NCBI GenBank assembly: GCA_008360955.1
Contig: LUCM01004907.1
Span: forward strand, 1-64,000
Direction of reading: 5' to 3'
DNA length: 64,000 nucleotides
Source: Fasciolopsis buskii
Taxonomy: Eukaryota > Platyhelminthes > Trematoda > Plagiorchiida > Fasciolidae
The notes under the pieces were generated by a model. The model was not told the DNA's origin. It was given only the letters and a program-made list of their open reading frames with translations, and ran no database searches. Both the position numbers and the translations under genes were made by a program. Shown here one piece after another: positions 61,901 to 64,000 of the stretch. Positions within the stretch are counted from its first letter, which is position 1; each line of letters starts with the position of its first letter.

Positions 61901-63771
61901 TAACCTTAACGTGTCGGCTTGCATGTCGGTCATTGGAGTATTAGATTATGAATGCCATCCTGAACTAACTTGGTTTTATTTACACAATTTGTTCGAAAAG
62001 TGCTCCAACGAATTGTGGAGAAGCCAGCCAAATATTGAAGGCGTTTTCATTTTTGATGATCCACCGATTCATCAACGAGCTAATGTGGCTTATCTTAAGC
62101 TAGGATATTCGGTACGGTACCCACGAACGTAAAGCCGTTTCTTAAATTACACAGAAGAAGCCTTTAGCAAAGAAATGTCTAAGGGATTGTCGAGAAGATT
62201 TATTATATGTTTCTGAGCGAGTCGCAACTGGAAAACACAAATTCCAATTGGTTGACGCCCTTTGCCAACTTGAATCTCGGGGGAAATTTCTCTTTTAACT
62301 GTGCCCCTTATGACCGCCATTCTCTAACGTTTATTCAAAGTGCTCCCTCGAAAGAGGGCTTACAAAAATGCTTATTTGAAAATAAATCTTCATAAATTTG
62401 CTTACCACTTTAAAGCCCTGTGCTGTTATGCCACCTAGTAGATAGGTTGTTAGCAGATCTGAGAACAAGGCATGCAGAGTAAAAAAAGTCAAACGCGAAG
62501 ACCAAATAACCACGGGAATCACTGTAGATTTTATTTTTCTGGTTGACCTTTGATCCTATAGGAATGGCGTTCGGGTTGAGTACTTTGATCACTTCAGCAG
62601 TGGATCGAGGTTTCTATTTCGAATATGTGAATGTTTGCTAATGTGGTCCCAGGAAGATCTTCGAATAAATAATTTAAGTTCAGAGCTAAGCTGCGACCAA
62701 CTCAAATTTCCAAAACCACAAACTGTTTCCTGTGTATATGAAACACTTAATAATCTGACCAAAAGAACGTAATGAAAGAACGACAACTATTAACGGTTCA
62801 CGGAAGACGAGGAGTTGAACATTGACATTCGACTTATCATCTTGATACGCAGATGAAGGTTGAGAATGGGCAAGCCTCAAAGACAACTAGTTCTAGATGT
62901 TACAAGTCAGGGGTGCGATAATACGTGAAACAAAAAAATTGGCCTCGCGGAATGAAATACACCAGTGACAACATTACGAACTACTTATGATGCACCACCG
63001 CAAGCAGTGATCTAACCTCGAAAGAAAACACTGATAATCCTATAACGACTAGATGAATAATTCGCGGTTTACTTGGTGGTTTTAACAATGCTGTGACGTT
63101 AAATGGTCCCAAAAGCCATCCATTTCTTTCCAGTCAGGGTTTCGTTGAAAGAAAAACAACCGAACTTTGGAGCTAAACGCACGAGGATAAAAATTTAATA
63201 CGCACCAACAGCCCGGGGAGAAAATCGTAGTATCTGAATGAAGTCTGAAATCTCAGGTAACGATAATAAAACAGTTTGCGAAAAGCAGCGATATCAGCTG
63301 ATAACCGTCAGAAGGAATCCGATGGATTGGATGCAGAAACTTCGAAAACAATTACAAAGAATGAGAATCAAATCCAGAAAAATGATGCTATATGTCGAAT
63401 TCGACCATTCCTAACTTTGGATCAAAAGCATAGAAAATGGGAAAGAAAACAACTGAAAAGTAAAACATTCGAAAACAGATAAATCAGCGCACCCGTTCCT
63501 GACAAACACGAGCTCTTGCAGCCAGTTGGACGTCGGGTTCCAGAGGGACATTCGATAAGGTCGTGATACCACGAGGTGGAGGTGGCGGATTCGAGGCTGT
63601 TGTGCCAGCGGTTGATCGAATCTGAGCTGGGGAGGTTACCATGCTTTGGGGTCCAGAGGCCGAGAAAACGACGCACTTGGATACGTTCTCACCGCTTGTA
63701 GCTCGAATGATATCCGGGGTTTGAGGACGCACCTGTCGTAGGATGACCAGAGTGACTTGATCTTTCGCATC
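52774..63771 (-). CDS. LNX: LNX (Ligand of Numb protein X) homologue, 3' part of gene, five exons
   Basis: Exons at 63771-63493, 60906-60664, 56022-55825, 55353-55232 and 52909-52774 join in frame (phases 0, 0, 0, 2, stop) to about 325 residues. In order they give the end of one PDZ domain, a proline-rich linker, a complete PDZ domain, then a final PDZ domain ending at the stop. Order, linker (CQER before the third PDZ), the PSWLFWLQLP stretch before the fourth PDZ and the terminal IVSWPGTIV agree with my recollection of vertebrate LNX1/LNX2, whose C-termini read similarly (WPGSLV, WPGTFL). Known LNX proteins are RING E3 ligases with four PDZ domains that bind Numb and membrane proteins. The RING and first PDZ are not in the window and should lie past base 64000. 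The identification rests on motif similarity only, but family order and splice phases make it strong. Confidence 0.9.
52910..55231. other. LNX intron with unrecognised frames
   Basis: It contains a 151-codon minus frame (53488-53033) and a 98-codon plus frame (53716-54012). Neither has a motif I know, and including the former would break the LNX PDZ domain that spans this intron. Confidence 0.5.
55232..55353 (-). CDS. LNX: LNX exon: middle of fourth PDZ domain with inserted segment
   Basis: The acceptor is CTCTAACAG| and the donor a consensus |GTAAGT. The 122 bases encode about 19 residues rich in Thr, Ser, Lys and Glu, then RPIVIKSIVPGSPCYRDGRL, the third and fourth strand region of a PDZ domain (vertebrate LNX has FFIKSIVEGTPAYNDGR here, from memory). 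The hydrophilic insert between strands 2 and 3 is longer than in the vertebrate proteins. The exon ends two bases into a codon that the last exon completes as Lys. Confidence 0.87.
55825..56022 (-). CDS. LNX: LNX exon: end of third and start of fourth PDZ domain
   Basis: The acceptor is AATTCAG| at 56023 and the donor CCAGGG|GTATGT. The exon (198 bases, 66 codons) finishes the third PDZ (VTLRLLKGPE), carries the LNX-specific PSWLFWLQLP stretch, and begins the fourth PDZ with RLVVLMRD and the loop GLGFSIIGG. It ends in an acidic segment, NDFFADADEPG. A second possible acceptor (CTGTCAG| at 55924) would drop the PSW stretch; the longer form is preferred because it completes the third PDZ and matches LNX. 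Confidence 0.87.
56023..58629. other. Part of an LNX intron, downstream of the Penelope-like copy
   Basis: Short frames on both strands only. Those at 57288-57840 look like fragments of an unnamed repeat, but no second copy is present here. Confidence 0.45.
58630..58835 (-). repeat. Penelope 3' unit, copy 3 (with the RT copy)
   Basis: Directly after the RT frame comes a unit that also occurs at 1.58 kb (+) and 48.4 kb (-). It starts near a WMRKQNLPRSTRPVSR frame, which resembles the W-L-x-K part of the GIY-YIG endonuclease of Penelope elements, and ends with the codons reading ISHQNRICGVRS. No full endonuclease frame survives, so this is decayed coding sequence or 3' non-coding sequence of the element. 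Confidence 0.7.
58849..60090 (-). mobile_element. Penelope-like element, 5'-truncated, RT open over 400 codons
   Basis: An open frame of 429 codons (60138-58849) carries Penelope-like reverse transcriptase signatures: LYGLPKLHK (31-39), motif A LSLDVTALFTNVP (99-111), motif B KDGVAMGSPLGPLLADIF (160-177) and the catalytic YVDD (199-202). Its end, CSCGTMYIGRT (about 406-416), is the start of a GIY-YIG endonuclease domain, the other hallmark of Penelope elements. Homology appears to begin near residue 25, so the N-terminal third is missing. One unknown base (N) stands at 58885, just where the endonuclease frame becomes doubtful. The element lies in the LNX intron between 60664 and 56022, in the same orientation as the gene. 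The long open frame suggests a fairly young insertion. Confidence 0.9.
60664..60906 (-). CDS. LNX: LNX exon: third PDZ domain
   Basis: This 243-base exon (81 codons) is flanked by a clean acceptor (GTTGCACAG|) and a consensus donor (CAG|GTGAGT). It encodes nearly a whole PDZ domain: first strand VLVLTKRPGE, carboxylate-binding loop SLGMSV, DVPIYVTNLSPNG, GRVFRGDILLAVNDIELLG, and helix alpha-B starting SHERAVEALK. The His at the start of alpha-B is the residue that favours class I (S/T-x-hydrophobic) ligands in PDZ domains. The last strand continues on the next exon as VTLRLLKG. Confidence 0.9.
60907..63492. other. LNX intron
   Basis: No repeat copy was recognised. Two plus frames at 61706-62132 (62 and 82 codons) have coding-like composition, but no start or splice context supports a gene. 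Confidence 0.45.
63493..63771 (-). CDS. LNX: LNX exon: tail of second PDZ domain plus proline-rich linker
   Basis: A pyrimidine-rich acceptor ending TGTTAG precedes the exon. It opens with DAKDQVTLVILRQ, the last beta strand of a PDZ domain whose body is on an upstream exon outside the window. A flexible linker of about 75 residues follows, with NPPPPPR and many Ser/Thr, ending in VCQER. The donor is ACGG|GTGCGC, which is weak; it was chosen because the frame stops six bases further on and because phase 0 fits the next exon. The exon is 279 bases, 93 codons. An earlier donor inside the linker cannot be excluded. Confidence 0.8.
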
Positions 63772-64000
63772 CTAACAGTATGAGAAGAAAGATGAAGAGC
63801 ACTGAGAAAGCATCATCACAAGAAGGGAACACCATACCTGCTTTAATCAGCAGAACAAACGTGAGTAAGAAAACAAGTCATCCAGTAAGCGATGTAACTG
63901 AAATGAGCAAGAGCTGGATAAGATGACACATTCAAATTGTGACACGACAAAACTCGATAGTGAATGCGGTACCCAATCTGAGAGTGGTCAGCAAACAGAG

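Noticed and set aside
1..64000. CRISPR arrays, bacterial operons, ribosome binding sites, prophage
   Set aside because: No regularly spaced repeats and no prokaryotic gene organisation; the window is eukaryotic.

Overview
The window looks like nuclear DNA of a parasitic flatworm, most likely a digenean trematode (fluke). I infer this from small phased exons split by multi-kilobase introns, the absence of bacterial-style operons, and a repeat load typical of fluke genomes: decayed RTE/CR1-like and Jockey-like non-LTR reverse transcriptases, a Penelope-like element, Ty3/Gypsy gag remnants, tRNA-derived SINEs, and a SINE with a hammerhead-like core resembling the schistosome Sm-alpha family. The species cannot be fixed from the sequence alone.

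Two multi-exon genes can be supported, both on the minus strand. (1) Right side, 63771 down to 52774: the 3' part of a Ligand-of-Numb protein X (LNX) homologue. Five exons encode the tail of one PDZ domain, a full PDZ domain, a last PDZ domain split over three exons, and the stop codon. The RING-containing 5' part must lie beyond base 64000. A 5'-truncated Penelope-like element sits in the same orientation in one of its introns. (2) Middle, about 47787 down to 24429, possibly to 14646: seven exons with matching splice phases encode a basic, partly coiled-coil-like protein of no recognised family. A possible terminal exon is at 14826-14646.

The left 24 kb holds almost only decayed repeats: Jockey-like RT (6.3-7.4 kb), RTE-like RT (8.3-8.8 and 9.5-11.4 kb), an RTE-like endonuclease (15.4-15.9 kb), possible gypsy gag (17.5-18 kb), an RTE-like RT fragment (22.5-23 kb) and four copies of a TATA-bearing repeat (3.1, 14.9, 19.7 and 23.4 kb). 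More fragments lie inside the introns of gene 2: gypsy gag at 25.6 kb, RTE-like ends at 26.5 and 34.3 kb, Jockey-like ends at 36.2 and 40.1 kb, and an RTE-like copy at 46.1-46.9 kb. That last copy shares its stop codons with the copy at 10.6-11.3 kb.

I found no new gene system. The most interesting signals are the hammerhead-like core in the 36.5/42.0/50.5 kb SINE family, the pair of RTE copies that share inactivating mutations, the Penelope 3' repeat units, and the unidentified multi-exon gene.
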